A stretch of DNA of 64,000 nt from CAZCQG01 sp964500775 (lineage in GTDB: Bacteria > Campylobacterota > Campylobacteria > Campylobacterales > CAZCQG01): contig CAZCQG010000004.1 in NCBI GenBank assembly GCA_964500775.1, forward strand, positions 1-64,000, written 5' to 3'. Shown here in pieces: positions 1 through 7,854 of the stretch (position 1 is its first letter; each line of letters opens with the position of its first letter). The notes under the pieces were generated by a model. The model was not told where the DNA came from and did no database searches. It saw only the letters and a list, made by a program, of their open reading frames with translations. The position numbers and the translations under genes were made by a program.

Positions 1-2171
1 AAACTAAAGCCGCCGATAACCTGCACTATCTGCATAACCTGCTCTTGATAGACGATGACGCCGTAAGTGGGCTTTAAAATCGGTTCGAGTTCGGGGAACA
101 TATATTCGATGTTCGCGCGCCCGTGCTTTCGCTCGATAAAGTCATCTAGCATTCCTGATTCCATCGGACCGGGACGATAGAGTGCGAGGACGGCTATGAT
201 GTCTTCAAAACAAGTGGGCTTGAGGCGTTTGTTGAGTTCTTGCATCCCCTTGCTTTCTATCTGGAACAATCCCGTCGTGTGCCCGCTTTGAATCGTCTCA
301 TACACCATCGGGTCGTCGACATCGAGTTCGTGGAAGTTTATCGCCTTGCCCGTCCGCTCTTTGATGAGTTTGAGCGCATTGTCGATGACGGTGAGTGTCT
401 TTAAGCCCAAGAAGTCGAATTTAATAAGATCGACGTCTTCGAGGTACTTCATAGAGTACTGGGTCGCTATTGTATCTTCGCCGCTGGCTTTAAAGAGCGG
501 CGCTTTGTGCCATAGCTCTTTTTGGCTATCTATCACCACCGCCGCGGCGTGAGTACCCGCGTTTCTTTTGAGCCCTTCGAGCAACAAGGCAAAATCCCAC
601 ACCCGTTTGGCATTTGGATTGGAATCTATGAGTTCTTTTATTTTGGGTTCTTTTTGGAATGCACCTGCGACGTATTTATCGCTCCCCTGCTCCCCTTTGC
701 CGTTTAACGTGATTCCAAGCTCATCGGGGATGAGTTTTGCCATCGCATCGGCTTCTGCATAAGGCATCCCAAGGACGCGTGCGACGTCGCGGATGACCCC
801 TTTTGCCAATAGCGAACCAAAGGTAATGACCTGCGCGACGTTGTATCTGCCGTATTTATTGACGACGTACTCGATGATCTCGCCCCGCCTGCTTTGGCAA
901 AAGTCCATATCAATATCGGGCATCGATACCCGCTCGGGATTCAAAAACCGCTCAAAGAGAAGGTCATATTTCAAGGGGTCTATATCGGTGATCTCCAAAC
1001 TAAACGCCACGAGGCTTCCCGCCGCGCTCCCTCGCCCCGGACCTACGGGGATACCGTTTTTCTTAGCGTGGTTTACAAAATCCCAAACGATGAGCATATA
1101 ACCGGGAAATTGCATTTTATTGATGATGTCTATCTCTGTTTGTAAACGCTCTCTGTACTCTTGATGGCGAGATTCAGGGACAAGTTTAAGTCGTTTTTCC
1201 AATCCCTCTTTGCATTTATACTCAAAATACTTATCGTCGGTATCAAACTCCAACCCTTCGGCATTTGCATACTCTTTGGTAAATTTAAATCCGGGCGGGG
1301 TCGGGTTACCGAGCTTGAGGGTGAGATTACATTTTTCTACTATCTCTTGAGTATTTTCTAGTGCTTCGGGGATGTCGGCGTAGAGTTCTGCCATCTCTTG
1401 GGGTGATTTGACGAAAAATTCCTGCACGGAGTGACGAAGTCTATCTTTGTCGTCTAAGAGTTTGTTCATCGCGATGCACATAAACGCCTCGTGGGCTTCG
1501 GCATCTTCTTGTTTTGGGTAGTGGGTGTCGTTGGTGGCGATGATCTTTATCCCGGTCTCTTTGGAGAGGCGGATGAGCTGCGCATCCACAAAAAGCTGAT
1601 CGGCGATACCGTGGCGCATCATCTCAAAATAAAAATCCTCACCGAATATCTCTTTATACTCTAACGCCACCTCTTTAGCGCGTTCATACCCCTTTGCACC
1701 GTTTTTGACATTACGCGGGTTATTGATGTTGAGATGCCATTGCACCTCCCCTTGGAGGCATGCCGAGGAGCAAACCAGTCCCTCGCTGTGCTCGATGAGA
1801 AGTTTCTTGTTGATTCGCGGGTAATAATAGAATCCCTCGATATAACTCTGTGAGGTGAGGTACATAAGATTCTGATACCCGATTTCATTTTTAGCATACA
1901 AACAAAGGTGGAATCGCTGTTTTGTACTTTTATCGCCTAGGTCATCGTTGTTATGGATATAAGCCTCCATCCCGACGATGGGCTTTATTCCCTCTTTTTT
2001 CATCGCTTTGTAAAAATCGACCGCGCCGAACATATTGCCGTGATCGGTGATAGCCACGCTCTCCATCCCCAACGCTTTTATCTGCTTGGCAAGTTTATCT
2101 ATCTTGTTTGCCCCGTCAAGCAAGGAGTATTCGGTGTGCAAATGCAAGTGTGTGAATCTAGGCGCGCTCAT
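1..2171 (-). CDS. dnaE: DNA polymerase III alpha subunit, N-terminal part (cut by window edge)
   Basis: This is the catalytic subunit of the replicative DNA polymerase. The frame is open from an ATG at 2171 to base 1 with no stop, giving 723 codons of a protein normally about 1150-1200 residues long, so the C-terminal third lies outside. The N-terminus carries the PHP-domain motif HLHLHTEYSLLDG. The polymerase active-site motif PDIDMDF is at residues 418-424; D419 and D421 match the E. coli catalytic aspartates D401 and D403 (family knowledge). Glycine-rich GPGRGSAAGSL lies shortly before it. The gene starts 58 bases from the DUF58 gene on the same strand. Identification is secure. Confidence 0.97.
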   Translation of the reverse strand, partial: MSAPRFTHLHLHTEYSLLDGANKIDKLAKQIKALGMESVAITDHGNMFGAVDFYKAMKKEGIKPIVGMEAYIHNNDDLGDKSTKQRFHLCLYAKNEIGYQNLMYLTSQSYIEGFYYYPRINKKLLIEHSEGLVCSSACLQGEVQWHLNINNPRNVKNGAKGYERAKEVALEYKEIFGEDFYFEMMRHGIADQLFVDAQLIRLSKETGIKIIATNDTHYPKQEDAEAHEAFMCIAMNKLLDDKDRLRHSVQEFFVKSPQEMAELYADIPEALENTQEIVEKCNLTLKLGNPTPPGFKFTKEYANAEGLEFDTDDKYFEYKCKEGLEKRLKLVPESRHQEYRERLQTEIDIINKMQFPGYMLIVWDFVNHAKKNGIPVGPGRGSAAGSLVAFSLEITDIDPLKYDLLFERFLNPERVSMPDIDMDFCQSRRGEIIEYVVNKYGRYNVAQVITFGSLLAKGVIRDVARVLGMPYAEADAMAKLIPDELGITLNGKGEQGSDKYVAGAFQKEPKIKELIDSNPNAKRVWDFALLLEGLKRNAGTHAAAVVIDSQKELWHKAPLFKASGEDTIATQYSMKYLEDVDLIKFDFLGLKTLTVIDNALKLIKERTGKAINFHELDVDDPMVYETIQSGHTTGLFQIESKGMQELNKRLKPTCFEDIIAVLALYRPGPMESGMLDDFIERKHGRANIEYMFPELEPILKPTYGVIVYQEQVMQIVQVIGGFS

Positions 2172-2229
2172 AGTCTCCCCGAAAAAACATCATAAAAATG
2201 ATTGATTATTGTTGTTTATTATACTTACT

Positions 2230-3057
2230 CTAAGAGGCTATTTCTCTTAACTGCGAGTAAATATCCTTATCGCCGAAGATTTTGACGATACGAATCCCGT
2301 CACGTTTGAAAGCACCGAATATCTCGGCATCTCTTTTTTTGAGGGCATTTTTGTAGCGTGCTATAGATTCTTTACTGAAATCAAACTCTAACTCTATCCC
2401 GCTCACCGGATCTATGATGTCAAGACTTCCAAGCTCGCTGGGCTCTTCTTCGAATCTATCACGTACCGCGAGTGCAACTACTTCGTGTTTTTTATTGAGA
2501 GCTTTGAGATTGACTCCCTCGAAAAAATCGCTTATCACAAAAAGGAGGCTCCGTTTTTTTACTCGCTGCAATAGGATTTCGCTTATGCTTTGGAGATTCG
2601 CACGCTTCCCTTGCAGCTCCACGTTTCCTAGTTTGTCCATCAGCTCATAGGCTCTATTGAAGCTTTTGTTGGGAGGGATGAAAAACTCCTCTTTATCGCT
2701 GAAGCAATAAACATAAAACGGATCGCCGTTTTTGAGGGCGAAAAATGCCAGTAAAGCGCTCAAATATCCGGCGATCTCTTTTTTGCTCTCGCGCACCCCA
2801 AACTCCATCGATCCGCCGAGTGCTAGTACGATTCCGACATTGAGCTCACGCTCGGCACGAAAAAGTTTGACGTAGGGTTTTTGGAGCTTGGCGGAGATGA
2901 TCCAGTCGATATGGCGGATGTCATCCCCGATTTGATACTCGCGAAGCTCGGAGAAATCGTATCCTTCTCCTAGAAAATTAGAAGAGTTGTTGCCGACGTT
3001 TTCGCTAAAGACCTCCCGCTTGGCTTTTAGAAGCAGCCGTTTGAAATTCTTTTTCAA
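2230..3057 (-). CDS. DUF58 domain protein (von Willebrand A-like fold), MoxR partner
   Basis: 275 residues. The DUF58 signature lies at residues 33-52 (YDFSELREYQIGDDIRHIDW), followed by a VWA-like region. In DUF58 proteins the VWA metal site usually reads DxSxS; here the equivalent stretch is LALGGSM (residues 78-84), so the first Asp and first Ser are replaced by A79 and G81 and metal binding is probably lost. DUF58 proteins act with MoxR AAA+ ATPases, often in metalloprotein maturation or envelope processes (family knowledge). The start is a TTG at 3055-3057 overlapping the TGA of the upstream MoxR gene, so translation is probably coupled. No substrate can be named. Confidence 0.85.
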   Translation of the reverse strand: MKKNFKRLLLKAKREVFSENVGNNSSNFLGEGYDFSELREYQIGDDIRHIDWIISAKLQKPYVKLFRAERELNVGIVLALGGSMEFGVRESKKEIAGYLSALLAFFALKNGDPFYVYCFSDKEEFFIPPNKSFNRAYELMDKLGNVELQGKRANLQSISEILLQRVKKRSLLFVISDFFEGVNLKALNKKHEVVALAVRDRFEEEPSELGSLDIIDPVSGIELEFDFSKESIARYKNALKKRDAEIFGAFKRDGIRIVKIFGDKDIYSQLREIAS

Positions 3058-3998
3058 GGGAGCGGGATCGCCTTTAGTATCGTATTGATCACATAATCAC
3101 TGCTGATTCCTTCAGCTTCGGCTTCGTAGCTCATAATGATTCGGTGACGCAACGTATTATTAAGAATCGAAGCCACATCCACGGGCGAAACATAATCCTT
3201 GCCGCGCAAGAGCGCATACGCCTTGGCAGCTTTGAAAAGATCGATGCTCGCTCTCGGACTAGCGCCGTAGCGGATGAGGTGCTCTATCCCTTCTATGCCG
3301 TATTTTTTCGGATCGCGCGTGGCAATGACCAAATCGATGATGTACTCCTCAAGCTCCTTATCCATATGGATCTCTTTGAGTTCGGTTTTGAGATTTTGGA
3401 GTTGCTCTTTACTTACCACGGGATGTATCTCTTCAAAGTTCTGCTGCGAGATTCTCGAAGCTATTTGCAGCTCTTCTTCTTTAGTGTTGTATCCGACGAC
3501 CACTTTAAACATAAACCTATCTAGCTGCGCCTCGGGGAGTGAATACGCCCCCTCTTGCTCTATGGGGTTCTGTGTGGCTAGGACGAGAAAAGGTCGCTCG
3601 ATAGAAAAAGAGTGATCGCCTATGGTGACCTGACGCTCCTGCATCACCTCTAGTAATGCAGATTGTACTTTTGCGGGTGCTCTGTTTATCTCATCGGCTA
3701 GCAAAAGATTTGTAAAAACCGGACCTTTTTTTATCTTGAACTCATTATTTTTCGGGTCGTAGATCTCCGCGCCGATGATGTCGCTAGGGAGCAAATCCGG
3801 AGTAAATTGCACTCGTTTAAAATCTAATCCAAAAGCTTTTGAGAACGACTTCACCGTCGTAGTTTTAGCGAGTCCGGGGACACCCTCTAAAAGTATGTGT
3901 CCATCGGTAATCATCCCGATGATGAGAGCATCTATCATCTCCTCTTGTCCTACGACGACCTTGGCTACCTCTTCTTTGACTTTTGCTATCAAATCCAT
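3054..3998 (-). CDS. MoxR family AAA+ ATPase
   Basis: 314 residues, the usual MoxR length. Walker A is GVPGLAKTT (residues 39-47) and Walker B is LLLADEINRAP with D102 and E103. The sensor 1 Asn is in LATQNPIEQEGAY, followed by an Arg-finger-like LDRF. MoxR ATPases are chaperone-like and act on a VWA/DUF58 partner, which is encoded immediately downstream with overlapping ends. The frame is open back to 4070, but that would swallow the upstream gene; the ATG at 3998 has AGAGGA about 11 bases upstream and gives the family-typical N-terminus. It probably forms an operon with the small secreted protein upstream (5-base gap). The client protein is unknown. Confidence 0.93.
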   Translation of the reverse strand: MDLIAKVKEEVAKVVVGQEEMIDALIIGMITDGHILLEGVPGLAKTTTVKSFSKAFGLDFKRVQFTPDLLPSDIIGAEIYDPKNNEFKIKKGPVFTNLLLADEINRAPAKVQSALLEVMQERQVTIGDHSFSIERPFLVLATQNPIEQEGAYSLPEAQLDRFMFKVVVGYNTKEEELQIASRISQQNFEEIHPVVSKEQLQNLKTELKEIHMDKELEEYIIDLVIATRDPKKYGIEGIEHLIRYGASPRASIDLFKAAKAYALLRGKDYVSPVDVASILNNTLRHRIIMSYEAEAEGISSDYVINTILKAIPLP

Positions 3999-4003
3999 TC
4001 TAG

Positions 4004-4246
4004 TTAAAATTCCTCTTTTTGCATCATTTTCTCTTTTTGGGCATAGTATTGGGTGAGCTCCACTTTCCAATTACCTATGGTCTCACCCAAAGCGTAATAT
4101 TCAAAATCACTTTTTTTATCTACCGAAATGTATTGTTTTTCTAATTTATAGTCTCGATAATCGATAAATTTTCCGCAGCAACTCTTAAACTCTACGCTTT
4201 GCGCGACAAGAAACAAGGGGGCAATAAGTAATAGCAGTTTTTTCAT
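4004..4246 (-). CDS. Small exported protein of unknown function
   Basis: 80 residues. MKKLLLLIAPLFLVAQS looks like a Sec signal peptide, leaving a mature protein of about 63 residues with a vicinal Cys pair (KSCCGKF) and a charged C-terminus. I do not recognise a family. The ATG at 4246 follows an AGGAGT ribosome site; an in-frame TTG two codons upstream is less likely. It is the first gene of an apparent operon with MoxR and DUF58, so it may be an envelope client or accessory of that pair, which is inference only. A periplasmic lipoprotein is unlikely because no lipobox is seen. Confidence 0.7.
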   Translation of the reverse strand: MKKLLLLIAPLFLVAQSVEFKSCCGKFIDYRDYKLEKQYISVDKKSDFEYYALGETIGNWKVELTQYYAQKEKMMQKEEF

Positions 4247-4272
4247 AATCAACTCCTTTTGATTGGTAGCTG

Positions 4273-4278
4273 ATTATA
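4273..4278 (-). promoter_or_regulatory. Predicted -10 element upstream of the small secreted protein/MoxR/DUF58 operon
   Basis: On the minus strand a perfect TATAAT lies 26 bases before the ATG at 4246. It is preceded by a T-rich stretch (TTTTTTT at about -22 to -30), which resembles Campylobacterota vegetative promoters where the -35 box is weak and replaced by periodic T tracts. No convincing -35 box is visible. Confidence 0.5.
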
Positions 4279-4301
4279 GCAAAGGGATAAAAAAAGTAGG
4301 T

Positions 4302-5291
4302 TTAGTTTCCGTTGAAATAAAGTAGTGAAGAACCCCAAGTCAGACCGCCGCCGAATGCATCCAAGAGTAAAAGATCGCCGTTTTTGATCTTCCCTTGGGT
4401 GTAGAGGTCGTCAATCGCCATAGGAATCGAAGCCGAAGAGGTGTTGCCGTATTTTTGCACCGTCAAGGCAATCTGTTCATCCGCAAAGTCGAGTTGTTTT
4501 CCGACCGCGGTGATGATTCTAAGGTTTGCTTGGTGCGGGATGAAATAAGTAACGTCTTTTGGCTGTACGGCATTCTTTTGAAGTATTTCGTGTACGTCGT
4601 TTGCCAATGTTTTTACGGCGAGTTTAAATATCTCGTTCCCCGCCATTTGCATATAAGGTTTTTTGCCGTGTTTGTCAAAATCTTTGAGCGGGTAGGAGCT
4701 ACCGCAGCCGGGGGTAATGAGTAAGTCACCGAAACTTCCGTCGGCTGAGATTTTCACGTCTAGAACAGATTGTTTCTTTTCTTTACATCTCCCTATTACT
4801 GCTGCCCCAGCGCCATCACCAAACAGGATGCACGTACCTCTATCTTCGTAATCGGTAATTGCGCTTAGTTTTTCGGTGCCGATAATAAGGATGTTTTTGA
4901 AAGCTCCCGATTCTATATAGCTTTTCGCAATAGAGAGGAGATAGATAAATCCGCTGCACGCGGCACTAATGTCAAAAGCAGGGACGTTTTTTATCCCGAG
5001 CTTATCGGCAATCACGCATGCGGTAGAAGGCATGCAAAGATAGTCGGGAGAGATGGTAGCGGTGATGACCGCATCGATTTCTTCAAGTGCGAGACCGGAG
5101 CGTTCAATCGCTATTTTCGCGGCTTTCGCTCCCATATCGCTACAATGTTCGCCCTTGGCTATTCTTCGTTCGCTGATTCCCGTGCGTTTGACTATCCACT
5201 CATCACTCGTTTCGACTGTTTGCTCTAATTCGGCATTAGTAAGAATATACTCGGGAGCATACGAGCCGATAGAAAGTAACGATGCGTACAA
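4302..5291 (-). CDS. fabH: 3-oxoacyl-ACP synthase III (beta-ketoacyl-ACP synthase III)
   Basis: 329 residues, full length. It condenses acetyl-CoA with malonyl-ACP to start type II fatty acid synthesis. The active-site triad is visible: C112 in DISAACSGF, H253 in IPHQANLR and N283 in YGNTSSAS, equivalent to E. coli C112, H244 and N274. The start is TTG at 5289-5291 with AAGG shortly upstream; no ATG is available in frame near the expected N-terminus (SIGSYAPEYILTN is the conserved beginning). It follows plsX by 8 bases, giving the widely conserved rpmF-plsX-fabH arrangement that links phospholipid and fatty acid initiation. Confidence 0.97.
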   Translation of the reverse strand: MYASLLSIGSYAPEYILTNAELEQTVETSDEWIVKRTGISERRIAKGEHCSDMGAKAAKIAIERSGLALEEIDAVITATISPDYLCMPSTACVIADKLGIKNVPAFDISAACSGFIYLLSIAKSYIESGAFKNILIIGTEKLSAITDYEDRGTCILFGDGAGAAVIGRCKEKKQSVLDVKISADGSFGDLLITPGCGSSYPLKDFDKHGKKPYMQMAGNEIFKLAVKTLANDVHEILQKNAVQPKDVTYFIPHQANLRIITAVGKQLDFADEQIALTVQKYGNTSSASIPMAIDDLYTQGKIKNGDLLLLDAFGGGLTWGSSLLYFNGN

Positions 5292-5299
5292 TTTAAGCC

Positions 5300-6292
5300 T
5301 TAATTTTCTTTTATCTCTTGCACATCATGAGCAATATGTGCTTTAAGATTAGCATTGCACAGCTTAATAGCCTGCACGATTGCATTCTTTATCGCTTTTG
5401 CATTGCTTTTTCCGTGGCAGATGATGACGTTTCCGTCCACCCCAAGGAGCGGTGCACCGCCGTATTCGGCATAATCAACCACTTTTTTGAGTCTTTTGAA
5501 TGCGCCTATCATAAGCATCGCGCCGATTTTGGCAAAAAAAGATTTTTTGATCTCATTTTTCAGAATCTTCGTTATCGATTCTGCAACCCCTTCGCTGGTT
5601 TTAAGCATAACGTTGCCGACGAATCCGTCACACACCACGACATCTACGCTTCCGTCAAAGATGTTATTTCCCTCTACGTTTCCGATAAAAGATTCAAGAT
5701 TTTTCAAGAGGACGAAACTCTCTTTATTGATGTCGTTCCCCTTGGATTCTTCTTCTCCGTTGGAGAGGAGTCCGATTTTAGGGTTGCTTTTTTTCATCAC
5801 GTATTTCGCATACTCGTACCCCATCATACCAAACTGATACAGGTGTTCGCTTCTGCAGTCGACATTGGCACCTACATCAAGCACTAGCGTATTACCGCCG
5901 CCCACTTGAGGCATAATGGTACAGATAGCGGGTCGCGAGATTCCTTTGATCCTTCCCAAGCGAAGCGTCGCCAAGCTCATAGTCGCACCGCTATGACCTG
6001 CTGAGACGAGTGCATCGGATTTTTTGTTTTTTACCATTTCGGTACAAACATACACCGTGCTCTCTTTTCTTTTGAGTGCATCCGTCGCCTGCGCGCTCAT
6101 AGGTATCACGTCACTCGCTTCTACAAGCTCATACTTTCCTTCAAAGCCCGATGGGATAAAAGGTGTTATTTCCTCTTTTTTTCCTACGATTTGGGCTATA
6201 AATTCGTGCTCTTTGAGTGCATCAAAAATACCTTCAATAATCGGTTGGGGGCCAAGATCACCCCCCATTGCATCAATAGCAATTTTTAACAA
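5300..6292 (-). CDS. plsX: Phosphate acyltransferase PlsX
   Basis: 330 residues. PlsX converts acyl-ACP to acyl-phosphate, the acyl donor for PlsY in phosphatidic acid synthesis, at the inner face of the membrane. Family motifs are present: AIDAMGGDLGP near the N-terminus, SAGHSGATM, IGLLSNGEEESKGN and EYGGAPLLGV. The start is TTG at 6290-6292, three bases after the rpmF stop, so the two are probably co-translated. The Gly-rich and Asn/Lys motifs look intact and the length is normal. Confidence 0.97.
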   Translation of the reverse strand: MLKIAIDAMGGDLGPQPIIEGIFDALKEHEFIAQIVGKKEEITPFIPSGFEGKYELVEASDVIPMSAQATDALKRKESTVYVCTEMVKNKKSDALVSAGHSGATMSLATLRLGRIKGISRPAICTIMPQVGGGNTLVLDVGANVDCRSEHLYQFGMMGYEYAKYVMKKSNPKIGLLSNGEEESKGNDINKESFVLLKNLESFIGNVEGNNIFDGSVDVVVCDGFVGNVMLKTSEGVAESITKILKNEIKKSFFAKIGAMLMIGAFKRLKKVVDYAEYGGAPLLGVDGNVIICHGKSNAKAIKNAIVQAIKLCNANLKAHIAHDVQEIKEN

Positions 6293-6295
6293 ATA

Positions 6296-6442
6296 TTAAT
6301 ACTCTCCGGTAAATTTGTTTGCTCTGTGAGGCATTCTCCAAGTACCGTCTTGATCCTTGATAGGTCTTGCTAGTGATATTTTGTAGTGTGTTCTTCTTTT
6401 TGCTGCTCTTGTTTTACTTACTCTTCTCTTTGGTACTGCCAT
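6296..6442 (-). CDS. rpmF: 50S ribosomal protein L32
   Basis: 48 residues beginning MAVPKRRVSKTRAAKRR, the typical basic N-terminus of bacterial L32. The ATG at 6442 follows a strong AAGGAG site seven bases upstream. The zinc-binding Cys pairs of some L32 proteins are absent, so this is the Cys-free form. It sits between the DUF177 gene, which in most bacteria precedes rpmF, and plsX. The assembly gap begins 18 bases upstream of its start, so the promoter region cannot be read. Confidence 0.96.
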   Translation of the reverse strand: MAVPKRRVSKTRAAKRRTHYKISLARPIKDQDGTWRMPHRANKFTGEY

Positions 6443-6460
6443 TGTAAACTCCTTATTTAA

Positions 6461-6560
6461 NNNNNNNNNNNNNNNNNNNNNNNNNNNNNNNNNNNNNNNN
6501 NNNNNNNNNNNNNNNNNNNNNNNNNNNNNNNNNNNNNNNNNNNNNNNNNNNNNNNNNNNN
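6461..6560. other. Assembly gap of 100 Ns
   Basis: Exactly 100 undefined bases separate the end of the readable DUF177 gene from the rpmF leader. The round number suggests a scaffold gap of unknown true size rather than a measured distance. A frame read through the Ns would join DUF177 and L32 into one false protein. Confidence 0.98.
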
Positions 6561-6907
6561 TTATTGCATTTTTGGCATATATGGTAGTCGCTTTCGAGCG
6601 ACGCAATTTCACTTTTTACTATCTCGTCGAGATCGACGAATCCGTCATATTGTTCTATGACGTCAAAAAATTCTTCGCTATTTCCGCGGTAGAGACCGTC
6701 GCTTATGTAAAGTTCTAGTCCCTCTTTGAGACACTCGCTAAACTCTTCGGCGCACATATCGCAGACGACTTTCACATCGCCGCTTAATTGCGCTTCGATT
6801 TTATAAAGTGCTCCCTCTTTTTTGTAGATTCCTTTGAAACTATAACCATCTTGCTCGATTTCAAACTCTTTAGCATCTTTACTAAACTTTTTGAAATCTA
6901 TTTTCAT
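6561..6907 (-). CDS. DUF177 (YceD family) protein, 3' end lost in assembly gap
   Basis: 115 readable codons from the ATG at 6907 run into the Ns without a stop. The Cys motif CDMCAEEF and a second pair CQKC at the end of the readable part are the expected DUF177 zinc-ribbon-like cysteines. In many bacteria this family lies directly upstream of rpmF and is linked to 23S rRNA processing or accumulation (family knowledge). It starts 9 bases after the ndk stop, with no clear Shine-Dalgarno sequence. Only a few residues are likely missing, because Campylobacterota members are about 120 residues long. Confidence 0.88.
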
Positions 6908-6916
6908 ATACTAAAT

Positions 6917-7330
6917 TTAGATTATATCTCTGTCGCAAAAAAAGAATTTTATCTCGTTTTTTGCATTTTCCAAGCTATCGCTTCCGTGTACCGCATTTGC
7001 ATCGATACTATCTGCAAAATCTGCTCTAATAGTGCCGGGCTTTGCTTCCTTAGGGTTTGTTGCACCCATGAGGTCTCTATTTTTTAAGACAGCGTTTTCC
7101 CCTTCAAGCACCATTGCTACTACGGGACCGCTAATCATAAATTCGACTAGTTCAGGAAAAAATGAGCGCTCTTTGTGTACTGCGTAAAATGCTTCTGCGT
7201 CGGCTTGTGAAAGCATTACTTTTCTCATAGCCGCGATTCTAAGACCGTTTGCTTCGAATCTATCTACGATTTTTCCTATTACCCCTTTTTTAACGGCATC
7301 GGGTTTAATGATTGAAAGTGTTTGTTCCAT
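6917..7330 (-). CDS. ndk: Nucleoside diphosphate kinase
   Basis: 137 residues, standard length. It transfers the gamma phosphate of ATP to NDPs and dNDPs through a phospho-histidine. The signature NAVHGSDS contains the catalytic H115, and the N-terminal TLSIIKPDAVKK and the NRDLMGATNP loop are intact. The ATG at 7330 has AGGAGT five bases upstream. It precedes DUF177-rpmF-plsX-fabH on the same strand and may head that operon. Confidence 0.97.
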   Translation of the reverse strand: MEQTLSIIKPDAVKKGVIGKIVDRFEANGLRIAAMRKVMLSQADAEAFYAVHKERSFFPELVEFMISGPVVAMVLEGENAVLKNRDLMGATNPKEAKPGTIRADFADSIDANAVHGSDSLENAKNEIKFFFCDRDII

Positions 7331-7353
7331 GGTTACTCCTACAAAATAGTGCT

Positions 7354-7369
7354 ATGATAGCAAAAAAAA
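7354..7369 (-). promoter_or_regulatory. Predicted promoter of ndk
   Basis: On the minus strand TATCAT (7354-7359) is preceded by an uninterrupted T run (7362-7369), the pattern of vegetative promoters in Campylobacterota. It lies about 24 bases before the ndk start codon. No -35 consensus is seen. Confidence 0.45.
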
Positions 7370-7444
7370 TGGAGTGGAATTTTATCGGAAGTATTATTTA
7401 AAGATATTTAAAAATAAAATTTAATTTTAGAGATAATAGAAGCA

Positions 7445-7468
7445 AAACCCTCGAATTTTCGAGGGTTT
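7445..7468 (-). terminator. Hairpin terminator after the ferredoxin gene
   Basis: A perfect 10-bp inverted repeat (AAACCCTCGA / TCGAGGGTTT, 7445-7454 and 7459-7468) with a 4-base loop starts five bases past the ferredoxin stop. On the minus strand it is followed by a short T-rich stretch. It separates the ferredoxin transcript from ndk. Confidence 0.7.
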
Positions 7469-7473
7469 CAAAA

Positions 7474-7755
7474 TTATGCGCAGGCTACTTTGCCGTTTCT
7501 TTTGTCTGAACCTATATCTTCTCTACAAGGTTGACCGCTTGCGCAAGCGTCCCAAACGATGCATCCTTCAGTCGGACAAGCAGATGCACAGGCAGGCTCA
7601 TCGTGGTGACCTACACATTCTACGCATTTATCTGCATAAACATAGTGGTATTCTTCACCCGTAGGGTTATCGCTATCATCCACGATAGCCTCTACCGGAC
7701 ACTCGTCTATGCAAGCGCCGCAGTTTATACATGTATCCGTGATTTTTACAGCCAT
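7474..7755 (-). CDS. 2[4Fe-4S] ferredoxin (Alvin-type)
   Basis: 93 residues. The first cluster motif is CINCGACIDECP (C9, C12, C15, C19). The second has the extended spacing C44-x2-C47-x8-C56-x3-C60, the mark of the Allochromatium-type ferredoxins with a very low potential cluster. Four extra cysteines lie in the C-terminal tail (C66, C71, C77, C92). It is a soluble electron carrier that in related bacteria may serve 2-oxoacid oxidoreductases of the reductive TCA cycle (inference). It is monocistronic by appearance, with its own promoter and terminator. The ATG at 7755 follows AAGGAG. Confidence 0.93.
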   Translation of the reverse strand: MAVKITDTCINCGACIDECPVEAIVDDSDNPTGEEYHYVYADKCVECVGHHDEPACASACPTEGCIVWDACASGQPCREDIGSDKRNGKVACA

Positions 7756-7792
7756 ATCATCTCCTTGGTTTAATTGCGTGAAATACGCGGGA

Positions 7793-7798
7793 AGTATA
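7793..7798 (-). promoter_or_regulatory. Predicted -10 element of the ferredoxin gene
   Basis: TATACT on the minus strand, 37 bases before the ATG, preceded by a T-rich region (TTTATTTTTTATT). This is consistent with a vegetative promoter lacking a clear -35 box. Confidence 0.45.
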
Positions 7799-7854
7799 GT
7801 GAATAAAAAATAAATCTAAAATAAATTGAAATCCGCTATAAATAAACGAAATTT

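Noticed and set aside
3999..4070. An upstream start for the MoxR ATPase
   Set aside because: It would lie inside the small secreted protein gene; the ATG at 3998 has a ribosome site and the family-typical N-terminus.
6296..6907. A 203-residue frame joining DUF177 and L32
   Set aside because: It reads through 100 Ns. The two ends are separate known proteins, and rpmF has its own strong ribosome site and ATG at 6442.
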